From positions 248,001 through 312,000 of the forward strand of contig NZ_RBAN01000003.1 of NCBI RefSeq assembly GCF_003626655.1: DNA of 64,000 nt. Direction: 5' to 3'. This DNA is from Micromonospora costi (GTDB lineage: Bacteria > Actinomycetota > Actinomycetes > Mycobacteriales > Micromonosporaceae). Below are positions 63,921 through 64,000 of this stretch, piece by piece. The notes beneath the pieces are model-generated. The model ran no database searches, was not told the origin of the DNA, and worked only from the letters and a program-made list of their open reading frames with translations. The number at the start of each line of letters is the position of its first letter. Position 1 is the first letter of the stretch. Both the position numbers and the translations under genes were made by a program.

Positions 63921-64000
63921 CGCAGGTCCTCCTCGTCGACTCTGATCACCCACTGGGCGAACGCCTCGCCCTCGTGCCGGCCGGCCAGGTAGCGGCGGGC
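63917..64000 (-). CDS. C-terminus of sulfite (or nitrite) reductase, partial
   Basis: The last 27 codons before the window edge read A-R-R-Y-L-A-G-R-H-E-G-E-A-F-A-Q-W-V, then I-R-V-D-E-E-D-L-R-stop. This matches the typical end of ferredoxin-dependent sulfite/nitrite reductases (NirA/Sir) that start actinobacterial cysH operons. Its stop overlaps the zinc-ribbon start (GTGA). The family call rests on a short tail plus operon context. Confidence 0.65.
   Translation of the reverse strand, partial: ARRYLAGRHEGEAFAQWVIRVDEEDLR

Overview
This 64 kb window is very GC-rich chromosomal DNA from a filamentous actinomycete, most likely a Micromonospora or close relative (Micromonosporaceae). The basis is the strong third-position GC bias, frequent GTG starts, many 4-bp stop/start overlaps, and typical actinobacterial families: a fused oxoglutarate decarboxylase (Kgd), WblE/WhiB1, Ni-superoxide dismutase with its maturation protease, DUF6412, DUF6104 and an SCO7613-like membrane protein. 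I saw no rRNA, tRNA, CRISPR array, transposase, integrase or phage gene. It reads as core or near-core chromosome.

Layout. 1-6.7 kb: a DedA protein, then three secreted polysaccharidases on the minus strand (two GH18 chitinases carrying CBM2, and a GH16-CBM6 glucanase). Two of these have readable promoters with palindromic operators. A YidC paralogue and DUF6412 follow. 7-14.5 kb: carboxylate-amine ligase, CoA-disulfide-reductase-like flavoprotein, a WGR/beta-propeller protein, a small-molecule kinase, a divergent FMN reductase and XRE regulator, and a Nei-type glycosylase. 14.5-17.5 kb: an ArsR regulator and MFS exporter with a perfect operator, then a membrane protein. 17.5-23.4 kb: a structured noncoding stretch, the arginine-catabolic pair ddaH-rocD, an FHA protein with a tiny coupled ORF, a lipoprotein and a fatty-acid desaturase. 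23.5-32.8 kb: a giant membrane protein, CutA, an acyltransferase/patatin pair, a Ser/Thr kinase, a glycosyltransferase and a BON protein. 33-38.6 kb: an envelope-stress module (OmpR-type regulator, histidine kinase, HtrA protease, in the same order as mprA-mprB-pepD) and a PadR/DUF4097 operon with its own operator. 38.7-44 kb: an OlsB/OlsA-like pair that probably makes ornithine lipids, a hot-dog-like protein, an ABC exporter and two small membrane proteins. 44.3-51.8 kb: central carbon metabolism (kgd, DUF6104, pta-ackA). 51.8-57.9 kb: two paralogous alpha/beta-hydrolase lipoproteins flanking a frameshifted nucleotidyltransferase, a quinone oxidoreductase and malic enzyme. 58-64 kb: sodX/sodN, a GNAT, an anti-sigma-like ATPase, a lipid kinase, wblE with a CRP-like box, and the end of a sulfate-assimilation operon (sulfite reductase, small zinc ribbon, cysH, cbiX).

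Regulation is unusually legible. There are perfect inverted repeats at the promoters of the glucanase, chitinase, ArsR and PadR genes, a CRP-like box upstream of wblE, and many strong hairpins of 12-17 bp. Three intergenic palindromes share a GATCATG...CATGATC design, two of them near-identical, and look like a dispersed repeat family. I found no clear new defence or mobile system. The most unusual items are the WGR-propeller protein, the 29-codon ORF coupled to the FHA gene, the structured region near 17.6 kb, the kinase with an altered catalytic loop, and the decayed nucleotidyltransferase between paralogous hydrolases.
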